Assembly (NCBI GenBank): GCA_003134555.1
Contig: PLBO01000154.1
Coordinates: forward strand, 173,585 to 219,840
Origin: Actinomycetota bacterium
GTDB taxonomy: Bacteria; Actinomycetota; Acidimicrobiia; IMCC26256; PALSA-610
Length of the DNA: 46,256 nt
Direction of reading: 5' to 3'
Shown: positions 26,243 to 33,472 of the stretch, piece by piece
Layout: every line of letters begins with the position of its first letter
Numbering within the stretch: the stretch's first letter is position 1
Notes under the pieces: generated by a model
Database searches by the model: none
What the model saw: the letters and a program-made list of their open reading frames with translations, nothing else
Told to the model about the DNA's origin: nothing
Translations under genes and position numbers: made by a program

Positions 26243-27631
26243 CTACCGAGCCGTCGCGGTGCCCTCGATGTCGCCGGCCTCGATCGCGTCAACGAAGATC
26301 GCGCGGTCGCGTTCCGCGAGATCGGCGTAGTCGGCCGCGAACCGAGCCACCGCGATCGCGATCTTGCGACCCTTTCCGCAATAGCCCGCGATCACGGCCG
26401 GGTCGAGCGACCGCGCGTGGGCGCGCGCCAGCGTCGTCGCGCAGAGCCGGGCGTAGTGCGCCAGCTCTAGCGGTGTGGACCCTGCGATCTCGATGCCGCC
26501 CTTCATATCGTGGAGCTGGCGAACGTAGAAGTCCAGGCCGCCTCCGGAACTCCATCCGAGGAACGGATCGCTCGTCGCTTGCATGAGACGCTGACCCTCC
26601 ACCACGCGTCGCCCTTCGTGGACGTACTCGCTCGACCCCACGTGCGGAGTCAGTACCGATCGCGCGGCCTCCTTGACCTGCAGAACCAGCGGATCGAGAC
26701 CGGCCCGACCCTGCCCGACGAGGACGTAGCACCGGGTACCGACAGAGCCCACGCCCACGACCTTGCGAGCACCGTCAACCAGTTCGAACTGGGTGAGGAG
26801 GTGCCGACGATCAGCGGTCAGCGACTCCGCGTAACCCTCGAGAAAGCCGAGCACCGTCGTCATTGTCAGCTCCGAGATGTGCTCGACGACCGGCGGATCG
26901 TCGACAATGACACGCTGGCCGTCGCGCACCTCCGTCAGCTTGTCGAACGCGCGTAGCTGCGTACGCCTTCGCGCCTTGCCGACTACCAGGGCCGCGCTCC
27001 TGCGCAGGGCCTTGTCCTTGATGTCTCGCGCGACCTCGTCGGCGTCGACGCCCGAGTACCAAACATCGAGCGTCTGCATCTCGGCTAATGCACCAAGAAA
27101 CGTCGCGTACTCGCGAATCGTCGACTCGGCCGTCTCGCGTTCGAACTCTGCGCCGAGATTGAGGGAGCGTGCGGCCAGCACGACACTGACCGCCAAGCGC
27201 TTCAGGTCCCATTCCCAGGGCGCAGGCAGCGTCTCGTCGAAGTCGTTGATGTCGAACACGAGCCGACGTTCTGGCGAACCGAACAACCCGAAGTTCAGCA
27301 GATGCGCGTCACCGCACGCCTGGACGTGAACGCCGGTCGATGTCGTTCGAGCCAGATCGGCCGCCATGATCGCCGCGCTTCCACGAAAAAACGAGAACGG
27401 ATTGGCCGCCATGCGCGCGCGGCGTATGGGTACGAGATCGGCGACGCGGTTCTCCTCCTGCGCCAACACGATGGACAACGGATCTCGGTCACCGAGCACG
27501 AGGTCACCTTGTTGTTCCAACTGCGCCCTCTCGCGCAGGGAGCGTCCGAAATCACCCAACTCGGCGCGGTCGACCCGCCCGAGCCGCGTGATCGTCGCCA
27601 TTTCTGCGTCGTGGGGATCAGACACCACCAT
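26243..27631 (-). CDS. DUF2252 family protein
   Basis: A 462-residue protein with the full DUF2252 pattern. RRARMAANPFSFFRGSAAIM is followed by QACGDAHLLNFGLFGSPERR and FDINDFDETLPAPWEWDLKR. Late motifs are FLGWSSGGGLDFYVRQLHDM, KGG and ARAHARS. The HxxN and DFD elements resemble the catalytic and metal loops of kinase-fold phosphotransferases, and the family is thought to be kinase-like, but no substrate is known. The ATG at 27631 overlaps the stop of an upstream frame (TGATG), which supports this start over the GTG/ATG choices nearby. A PIN-toxin tail follows directly after its stop. Confidence 0.88.
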   Translation of the reverse strand: MVVSDPHDAEMATITRLGRVDRAELGDFGRSLRERAQLEQQGDLVLGDRDPLSIVLAQEENRVADLVPIRRARMAANPFSFFRGSAAIMAADLARTTSTGVHVQACGDAHLLNFGLFGSPERRLVFDINDFDETLPAPWEWDLKRLAVSVVLAARSLNLGAEFERETAESTIREYATFLGALAEMQTLDVWYSGVDADEVARDIKDKALRRSAALVVGKARRRTQLRAFDKLTEVRDGQRVIVDDPPVVEHISELTMTTVLGFLEGYAESLTADRRHLLTQFELVDGARKVVGVGSVGTRCYVLVGQGRAGLDPLVLQVKEAARSVLTPHVGSSEYVHEGRRVVEGQRLMQATSDPFLGWSSGGGLDFYVRQLHDMKGGIEIAGSTPLELAHYARLCATTLARAHARSLDPAVIAGYCGKGRKIAIAVARFAADYADLAERDRAIFVDAIEAGDIEGTATAR

Positions 27632-27810
27632 CAGGCCAGAGTCTTGTCCCAAACGTTCGGATCGACGCAGGGCAGGGCACGGCACTCTGGCGCGAGGACG
27701 AACTGCTCGGACTCCGATCGCACGACGTCGATCTCGACGCGCTCAAACCCCAGGTCGTCGGTTCGCTGCAGAACATCGCAGGCGGAGACTGAGAGATCGT
27801 CGAACGCCAG
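27631..27810 (-). CDS. Orphan short frame upstream of DUF2252, start codon not found
   Basis: The frame reads VHVGLAFDDLSVSACDVLQR, then TDDLGFERVEIDVVRSESEQ, FVLAPECRALPCVDPNVWDK and TLA before a TGA that overlaps the DUF2252 start. Its composition is protein-like and the stop-start overlap is typical of coupled genes. However, no ATG, GTG or TTG lies in frame between the upstream gene's stop and this sequence. It may be the 3' end of a gene whose beginning was deleted, or use a rare start. I do not recognise a family. Four Cys are present. Confidence 0.35.
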   Translation of the reverse strand: MAFDDLSVSACDVLQRTDDLGFERVEIDVVRSESEQFVLAPECRALPCVDPNVWDKTLA

Positions 27811-27821
27811 ACCAACGTGGA

Positions 27822-28250
27822 CTACGCCCTCGCAAGTTCGAGCACGGGAATGGTGCGAACTCCGGCGGTGAGGCGCGCGTACTCGCCAAAGCCGGGATAG
27901 CGCAGCGCTTGCTCGGTGTAGACGCGGTCGCGTTCAGCACCGGTCAATTCGTGGACGGTCACCCTGTAGGTCTCGGTTCCGACTTCGACACTGCCCTCAC
28001 CGGCCGCGGTCAGGTTGTAGTACCAGTCGGGGTTGCTGGGTGCACCGGCCTTGGTTGCGAAGACGTAGATGATGTCCGGCTCGGTGTCGTGCGGGAGGTA
28101 CATCATCGGGTTGACGTACTCGCGCCTGCTGTTGCGGCCGCGGTGATGCACCAAGACCATAGGAGCGCCCTCGAAGTTCCCGCCAACCCTGCCCTCGTTC
28201 GCTCGGAACGCCGCAATGGTCTGCGCGTTCCAGTCGAGCGTGTCGCTCAT
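27822..28250 (-). CDS. Deazaflavin (F420)-dependent nitroreductase family protein
   Basis: A 142-residue DUF385/DDN-type split barrel. APMVLVHHRGRNSRREYVNP binds the F420 phosphate end in characterised members; ATKAGAPSNPDWYYNLTAAG and YPGFGEYARLT are the other two signatures. Members use reduced F420 to reduce nitro compounds, quinones or enones. AGGAG lies 7 nt before the ATG. It follows the SDR/GMC area in the same direction and may be read through from the molybdenum hydroxylase operon, but about 280 bases of debris intervene, so a separate promoter is likely. Confidence 0.88.
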   Translation of the reverse strand: MSDTLDWNAQTIAAFRANEGRVGGNFEGAPMVLVHHRGRNSRREYVNPMMYLPHDTEPDIIYVFATKAGAPSNPDWYYNLTAAGEGSVEVGTETYRVTVHELTGAERDRVYTEQALRYPGFGEYARLTAGVRTIPVLELARA

Positions 28251-28307
28251 GTCGAACTCCTGTCGCTTAACGGTCCCGCGGCATGCGCGGGACGGGGTGA
28301 TGGACGC

Positions 28308-28466
28308 CTACCGGACGTGGGCCCTCTGAAAGATCCGCTGTGCGACCACGATCACGGTCAGGTTGGTGACCGTAGACGGCACTTCGGGGATGATGGATGC
28401 GTCCACGACCCGTAGCCGGTCGATGCCGTGCACCGCGCCGACGGAGTCCACGTCGAGACATCTTTG
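28308..28466 (-). pseudogene. Remnant: C-terminus of a GMC oxidoreductase
   Basis: The frame reads VHGIDRLRVVDASIIPEVPS, then TVTNLTVIVVAQRI and a stop at 28308. This is the highly conserved tail of glucose-methanol-choline flavoenzymes, whose usual form is V.GL.gLRVvDaSvmP..p..nt..t.im.aEr. The rest of the enzyme is absent. Just upstream, from an ATG near 28520, another frame reads MRETTVSDQLRRVFATFDGK, which looks like the start of a SnoaL/NTF2-like protein; the two pieces meet near 28455. Confidence 0.65.
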
Positions 28467-28529
28467 CCGTCGAACGTTGCGAATACGCGGCGCAGTTGAT
28501 CGGACACGGTTGTCTCACGCATGCGCGGA

Positions 28530-29291
28530 TCACCACACCTTCATGCCGCCGTCGACGACGACGTCGATGCCAGTTACGTACGAGCTCTCGTCGGAGGCGA
28601 GGAACAGCGCGACGTTCGCGACCTCCTGGGGTTTACCGAGGCGACCAACGAGCGTTTTGCCGAGCATCTCGCGGGCCCATTCGGGGTCGTTGAGCTGCTG
28701 TCGCGTCGCGTTGCTTTCGATCAGGCCCGGCGAGATCGAGTTGGCGCGGATCCCGTGCTCGCGCCCCTCCATTGCCAGCTGGCGGGTCATACCGATGATC
28801 CCCGCCTTGGCCGTCGTGTGAGCGAGCGAAGGGAGGATCTTGAAGCTCAGCGATGCATTGAGCGAGGCCATGTTCACTACGACGCCGCCGCTGTTCTTCA
28901 GGTGGGGCCACGCGGCGCGGGTGAGGTAGAAGACCAAGTCGACCTCGCCGCGGCGGGCGCGGTCCCACTCCTCGTCGGTGATGTCTTCGAGCCAGTTGAA
29001 GGAGGACGCGCCGGCGAGGTTGAACAGCACATCGATGCGGCCGAAATTGCCCACCGCCAGGTCGACCAGCGTCATGCAGTCGGCGGGGTCGGTGAGATCG
29101 CACGGCTGCATCGAGATCATCTCTCCACCCGCGGCGTGCACAATCTCGAGCGTCGCGACCGCCGGCTCTATCGTCAGGCCGCAGCCGACGACCAACGCAC
29201 CCTCGCGAGCAAACGTCAGCGCGGTCGCACGCCCGATGCTCCCTCCGGTGCCGGTGACGATGCAGACCTTGCCCGACAACCGGCCTGGCAC
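28530..29291 (-). CDS. Short-chain dehydrogenase/reductase with His in place of catalytic Tyr
   Basis: A 253-residue SDR. The cofactor motif is TGTGGSIG (13-20), with NLAG at 91-94 and the catalytic Ser143 in NMAS. The YxxxK motif reads HTTAK: His158 replaces Tyr, Lys162 is kept. The remainder (GIRANSISPGLIESN; SYVTGIDVVVDGG) is canonical. Related SDRs with AHTxxK are known to me as a recurring subgroup, so this is probably not a mutation, but the mechanism must differ. It begins one base after the isochorismatase-like gene ends and is the last gene of the operon driven by promoter module P1 at 32768-32812. Confidence 0.88.
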   Translation of the reverse strand: MPGRLSGKVCIVTGTGGSIGRATALTFAREGALVVGCGLTIEPAVATLEIVHAAGGEMISMQPCDLTDPADCMTLVDLAVGNFGRIDVLFNLAGASSFNWLEDITDEEWDRARRGEVDLVFYLTRAAWPHLKNSGGVVVNMASLNASLSFKILPSLAHTTAKAGIIGMTRQLAMEGREHGIRANSISPGLIESNATRQQLNDPEWAREMLGKTLVGRLGKPQEVANVALFLASDESSYVTGIDVVVDGGMKVW

Positions 29292-29951
29292 TCAGTGAGC
29301 TCCTCGAGCTGCCGCCGCGCGCTTCTCTGCGTCGGCCACGCCCACCTGATCGGTGTGGTTCGGGACCTCGGTGAAGTACCAGTAGATGACGTCGAGGGCC
29401 TGTTCATAGAGCGGACCGGCCCAGTCGCGGAAGAGCTCGGTGACCACCGCGAGCGCCGTGGTCGGCACCGCGCCGGCGTGCGAGAGCCTCTCGATGCTGG
29501 TCCGGTGGGCAGCCTGGGAACGCCCGCCGACGGCGTCCGTGACGAACATGACCTCGTAGCCGTCCTTCAGGGCCTGGACGGTCGCGAAGGCGAGGCAGAT
29601 CTCCGTGTGCAGCCCGCCGATGATCAACCGCTTGCGCCCCGTTGCCTTCACCGCCTCGCGGAACGCCTGGTCCTCGAACGCGTTCATCGACGTGCGATCG
29701 ATGGGCTCGATGCCGTCGAGCTCGGACAGGAGCGAAGAGACCGTAGGCCCGTTGAAGCCGTATCCGACGCCCACGCTCGAAAGGACGATCGGCATGTCGA
29801 ACGCCTTGGCGGTCCTGGCCAGAAGCCGGGCATGGAGCTCGACCAGGTCGGCGTTCGTTTCCGAGCGAATGACCTCGAACATCTCGTTCTGGTAGTCGAT
29901 CAGGACGATGGCGCAATCGTCAGCGGTCCAGACACCCAATTCCTTTGTCAT
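29292..29951 (-). CDS. Isochorismatase-like cysteine hydrolase
   Basis: A 219-residue member of the isochorismatase-like superfamily. The catalytic Asp is in AIVLIDYQNEMF (Asp19) and the nucleophile Cys in GGLHTEICLAF, with the Lys of the triad expected in the middle segment. The end YWYFTEVPNHTDQ is typical of the YcaC-like branch, which hydrolyses amides or N-carbamoyl compounds; substrate unknown. Its ATG overlaps the stop of the CDGSH gene (TGATG), so it is translationally coupled. A paralogue starts at 45970, under the same promoter type. Confidence 0.88.
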   Translation of the reverse strand: MTKELGVWTADDCAIVLIDYQNEMFEVIRSETNADLVELHARLLARTAKAFDMPIVLSSVGVGYGFNGPTVSSLLSELDGIEPIDRTSMNAFEDQAFREAVKATGRKRLIIGGLHTEICLAFATVQALKDGYEVMFVTDAVGGRSQAAHRTSIERLSHAGAVPTTALAVVTELFRDWAGPLYEQALDVIYWYFTEVPNHTDQVGVADAEKRAAAARGAH

Positions 29952-30148
29952 CAGTTCTTCAGCGTTCCGTCGAAGTCGATGGTGAGGTGGTTGCCGTCGC
30001 AGAACGGCTTGTTGTTCGAGTGACCGCAGCGGCACAGAGCCATCTGGTCGGGATGCGGAATCTCGCGGCCGTCGACGTCGGTGAGCTTGACCGGGCCCGA
30101 CACCAAGTACGGGCCGTTCTCGCTGGGGGTGATGTTGACGTCAGCCAT
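29951..30148 (-). CDS. CDGSH iron-sulfur domain protein
   Basis: A 65-residue CDGSH (mitoNEET-like) protein. CRCGHSNNKPFCDGNH fits CxCxx(S/T)xxxPxCDGxH, three Cys and one His holding a [2Fe-2S] cluster that is redox-active and acid-labile. It probably acts as an electron carrier or redox sensor for the molybdenum hydroxylase encoded 14 nt upstream. AAAGGA lies 9 nt before the ATG. Very similar to the protein at 35655-35861, a duplication within the same regulon. Confidence 0.93.
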   Translation of the reverse strand: MADVNITPSENGPYLVSGPVKLTDVDGREIPHPDQMALCRCGHSNNKPFCDGNHLTIDFDGTLKN

Positions 30149-30162
30149 GGGATCTTGTCCTT

Positions 30163-32760
30163 TCAGTAAATGCGGATCGATTTGTTGAGCGGGAGCCTGC
30201 GAATGCGGTTGCCGGTAAGGGCGGCGATCGCGTTGACGAGCGCGGGTGCGGTGAGCGGGACACTGACTTCGCCGACACCGGTGGGCGGCTCGTCGGAATC
30301 GATGAGATGCACCTCGATCTCCGGCACGGACTGCATCCGCTCGATCGGGTAGCGATCGAAGTTCTGGGTGACGATGTCGCCGCCGTCACCCAGGACGATC
30401 TCGCCCCAGGCTGCCGCGCTGATGCCGAACAGGATTCCGCCTTCGACTTGTGCACGGATGAGATCGGGGTTGACCGCGATCCCGCAATCGAGCGCGAACA
30501 CGATGCGGTCGACCCTGATGCGTTCGCGGTCGTCGAGCGAAACCTCGGCGATCTGCGCGTGATGGCCCAAGAAGCCACTGCAGGCAACGCCGCGGCCAAC
30601 ACCGTCACGAGCCGGCGCGCCCCATCCCGCGACCTCGGCCGCCAGCTCGAGCGCACGCAGCGTGCGCGGGTTGTCGGCGAGCAGAGCACGGCGGAGATCG
30701 ATTGGGTCCCGACCAGCGGCGAGGGCGAGTTCGTCGAGTGCGCACTCGCGCGCGAACTCGGTGTGCGAGTTCCCGACCGAACGCCACACCATCGTGGGCA
30801 CGCCAGTTTCGACGTTGGTCGACTCGAGCTTGAACGCCGGGAAGCTGTAGGGGTGGTCGGCGATACCGGTCGTGGTGAAGAAGTCCACGCCGTTCGTGAA
30901 CATGACATCGCCGACGAACGGAAGGTTGGTCGACGTCGGCTGCGCGGCGATCGCGTGGTGGACCGCGGTGAGATTCCCGGAATCGTCGGCGGCGGCCCGC
31001 ACGCGATGCGCGGCCATGGCGCGAAACCGGCCGCTCTTGAATTCCTCCTCGCGCGGCGACTGCACCTTGATCGGGTACTTCCACTCCAGCGCCTTGGCGA
31101 TCTGCACCGCCTCGGTGGTGGGGTCGTTCGTCGAAGAGCTATGGAGACCGAACGATCCGCCGGCCAAAGGCACGTTCACGCGGACGCGATCGGGCTCGAC
31201 ACCCGCGGCGCCCGACGCAGCCATACGGGCATACTCCGGCGACTCAGTCGACGCCCACACCTCCAGCACGCCGTCGTCACGCATCCAACAAACTGCGTTG
31301 TGCGGTTCCATCGGCGCGTGCGCGAGGTACGGAACTTCGTAGACCGCATCGACGACATGGGCGCCTGCGCCAATCGCTTGGTCAGCGTCTCCCTCGTCGC
31401 GCACGACGACGGCCCCCTCGCCCGATTCGACGAGTGCGCGATGCATCGCGCGGAGATCTTCCGAACTACGGCGCTCGGAGTTGGCATCATCCCAGGTGAC
31501 GGCCAGAGCTTGGAGCCCCCGATGCGCGTCGGCGAACGTTTCGCCGACGACGGCGACGCCATCGTCGATCGGCACCACCGCGACGACACCGGCCTGCCCG
31601 AGGGCGGCACTGTCGTCGACCGTGTCCGCCTTCGCGCCGAACCGCGGCGGGTGGAGCACGACCGCCGTGCGCACACCAGGAGGGGTCACGTCGATCGTGA
31701 ATTGCGTTTCGCCGAGGATCTTGGCCGGGGCATCGACGCGCAGACGTCCCTCGCGCCCGATCAGCTTGTACGCCGACTTCGGCTTCGGTTCCACACCGTC
31801 CGGAACCGGGAGCTGCTCGGCGCGCGCGGCCAGTTCGGCAAACGCAGCTTCCCGGCCCGATGGATGGCGCACCACGCCCGACTCCACCTCGATCTCCTGC
31901 GGTGGTACCTGCCATTGCTCGGCCGCGGCGGCAATGAGTCGGGCGCGCGCCTTGGCGGCGATCAGGCGGAAGGTGCTCCAGTAACCCTTGGTCGAGTTGG
32001 ACGCGCCAGTTATCTGGAAGAGCCCGCCCAGCTCGGGGTTGCCGTACACGTCCCGGTCGCCGCGGCGGCCGTTGGCCGCGTTCACGACCCGGATGGAGTC
32101 GAAATCGGCGTCGAGTTCCTCGGCGACGATCGTCGCCAGACCGGTATGAATCCCCTGACCCATCTCGATCTGGCTCGAGAACACGACAATGGTGCCGTCG
32201 GGCCGGATGCGGATGTACGGCTGAACCGGATCGGCGGCTTCTTCATCGGTGAGCGGCGCCGTCTCGGGCGCGGATGGCGCCGTGAGCGGCCCGGGCCGCT
32301 CGCCTGCCGCGAGCATATTCGCGGCGTCGTGGATCGCCTCCCGTATCCGGGGGTACGTGCCGCACCGACAGAGGTTGCCGTTCATCCACTGAGTGATCGC
32401 CGCGTCGTCCGGAGCAGCGTCCGAGTCGAGCAGCGCCATGGCGGCGAGCGTTTGGCCGGGCTGGCAATAGCCGCATTGCACGACGTTTTCGTCGTACCAC
32501 GCGTGGCGCACCGCGTCGCAGACGGGCCCGGAGACACCCTCAACCGTGGTGATCTGCTGGCCGACGGCCCGACCGGCCGCCGTTTGGCAGGACTTCTGGT
32601 TTCGTCCGTCGATGAGGACCGTGCATGCGGCGCAGAAGCCGGCTCCGCAGCCAAACTTGGTTCCGTGCAGGCCGAGTACGTCGCGAAGGACCCAAAGCAG
32701 CGGCGTCGATTCGTGCCGGTCATCGACCTCGACATCGCTGCCGTTCACGCTAAGTCGCAC
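30163..32760 (-). CDS. Fused molybdenum hydroxylase (2Fe-2S subunit + Mo-binding subunit)
   Basis: An 865-residue protein joining two normally separate subunits. Residues 1-150 form the small subunit: a plant-type [2Fe-2S] site (GCGAGFCAACTVLIDG) and the second cluster (CGYCQPGQ ... NLCRCGTY). After a linker comes the large subunit: QIEMGQGIHTGLATIVAEEL, the hammerhead domain, MEPHNAVCW, GGSFGLHS and the catalytic Glu in GVGE near the end. There is no FAD subunit. The pattern matches isoquinoline/aldehyde oxidoreductases (IorAB) and hydroxylates a heterocycle or oxidises an aldehyde with water. The GTG start sits 7 nt after the -10 of module P1, so the mRNA is predicted leaderless. No maturation gene is nearby. 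Confidence 0.9.
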   Translation of the reverse strand: MRLSVNGSDVEVDDRHESTPLLWVLRDVLGLHGTKFGCGAGFCAACTVLIDGRNQKSCQTAAGRAVGQQITTVEGVSGPVCDAVRHAWYDENVVQCGYCQPGQTLAAMALLDSDAAPDDAAITQWMNGNLCRCGTYPRIREAIHDAANMLAAGERPGPLTAPSAPETAPLTDEEAADPVQPYIRIRPDGTIVVFSSQIEMGQGIHTGLATIVAEELDADFDSIRVVNAANGRRGDRDVYGNPELGGLFQITGASNSTKGYWSTFRLIAAKARARLIAAAAEQWQVPPQEIEVESGVVRHPSGREAAFAELAARAEQLPVPDGVEPKPKSAYKLIGREGRLRVDAPAKILGETQFTIDVTPPGVRTAVVLHPPRFGAKADTVDDSAALGQAGVVAVVPIDDGVAVVGETFADAHRGLQALAVTWDDANSERRSSEDLRAMHRALVESGEGAVVVRDEGDADQAIGAGAHVVDAVYEVPYLAHAPMEPHNAVCWMRDDGVLEVWASTESPEYARMAASGAAGVEPDRVRVNVPLAGGSFGLHSSSTNDPTTEAVQIAKALEWKYPIKVQSPREEEFKSGRFRAMAAHRVRAAADDSGNLTAVHHAIAAQPTSTNLPFVGDVMFTNGVDFFTTTGIADHPYSFPAFKLESTNVETGVPTMVWRSVGNSHTEFARECALDELALAAGRDPIDLRRALLADNPRTLRALELAAEVAGWGAPARDGVGRGVACSGFLGHHAQIAEVSLDDRERIRVDRIVFALDCGIAVNPDLIRAQVEGGILFGISAAAWGEIVLGDGGDIVTQNFDRYPIERMQSVPEIEVHLIDSDEPPTGVGEVSVPLTAPALVNAIAALTGNRIRRLPLNKSIRIY

Positions 32761-32767
32761 GCCGACG

Positions 32768-32812
32768 AGTATCAGGGCCGGGATAGCGGCTGACCCCAGG
32801 GAAACTCCCTGG
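32768..32812 (-). promoter_or_regulatory. Promoter module P1 (palindrome + spaced -10), drives molybdenum hydroxylase operon
   Basis: Palindrome 32796-32812 (read leftward CCAGGGAGTTTCCCTGG), overlapped by a -35-like GGGTCA at 32791-32796, 17-nt spacer and -10 GATACT at 32768-32773. Seven bases on is the GTG start at 32760. Geometry is identical to P2-P5. Confidence 0.85.
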
Positions 32813-32818
32813 TACTGC

Positions 32819-33472
32819 CTAGAACCCGAGCGACTGCTTCACCAAGACCGCGCTGATCCGGCTTGGCGTGACTACGCGGTTGACGACGAGGATGTTGTTC
32901 ACGCCGCTCGGCAGACCGTAGGCGTCGCGCGCGCGCCGGTCCTCCAACGGAAAGCAATACTCGTAGATACGTCGCAGTCCGGTGCCGACGTCGGCGACGA
33001 TCTTCTGGCCGCCGATGACCAGGATCACGTGGCCGGCACCCGACACCAGCGGGCCAAGTTGGCTGCCACTAGCGGACGCGATCAAGACCGAACCTTCCTC
33101 AGTGACCGCGTGAGCGCTACCGACCACAAAATCCGGCGCGGCGGCGAGTTGGCGCATCTCGCGCGCTTGCATCTCACGGTCCATCTGGTAGAGGCGCGGG
33201 CGAAGGGACTGGTATAGGCCTGATCGTTCGATGTCCTCGGCGACGCCGATCGCTTCGAGTGTGCGCGAGGTGTTGTTGAACACCTCCGCCCCGATCGGAA
33301 GGATAGAACGCACGGCGTCCCGGGCTTGTTCGCCGGAATCGACGACGAGGCTGGTGATCCCGTTGCGTTCCAGCGCGGAAGCCACGTCACCGATTTCCTC
33401 GTCGGATGCCAATCCTGCGAACTCGGCGACGGCATCTTCGGTCGGCCCGCCATTCCCGGCTTCCCGCGTCAC
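32819..33472 (-). CDS. LUD-domain protein
   Basis: A 217-residue protein with the LUD (LutB/LutC-type) fold: LPIGAEVFNNTSRTLEAIGV, then DFVVGSAHAVTEEGSVLIAS and ASGSQLGPLVSGAGHVILVI. LutC proteins work in lactate oxidation with iron-sulfur partners, but stand-alone LUD proteins like this one have no defined reaction; LutA/LutB are absent. The start GTG overlaps the stop of the upstream flavoprotein (GTGA), so the two are coupled. It is the last gene of the P2 operon, and its stop lies 6 bases from the P1 palindrome. Confidence 0.85.
   Translation of the reverse strand: MTREAGNGGPTEDAVAEFAGLASDEEIGDVASALERNGITSLVVDSGEQARDAVRSILPIGAEVFNNTSRTLEAIGVAEDIERSGLYQSLRPRLYQMDREMQAREMRQLAAAPDFVVGSAHAVTEEGSVLIASASGSQLGPLVSGAGHVILVIGGQKIVADVGTGLRRIYEYCFPLEDRRARDAYGLPSGVNNILVVNRVVTPSRISAVLVKQSLGF

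Noticed and set aside
30307-32793. 828-codon frame opposite the molybdenum hydroxylase
   Set aside because: Shadow of a gene with unmistakable iron-sulfur and Mo-site motifs; composition Arg/His-rich with no family signature.
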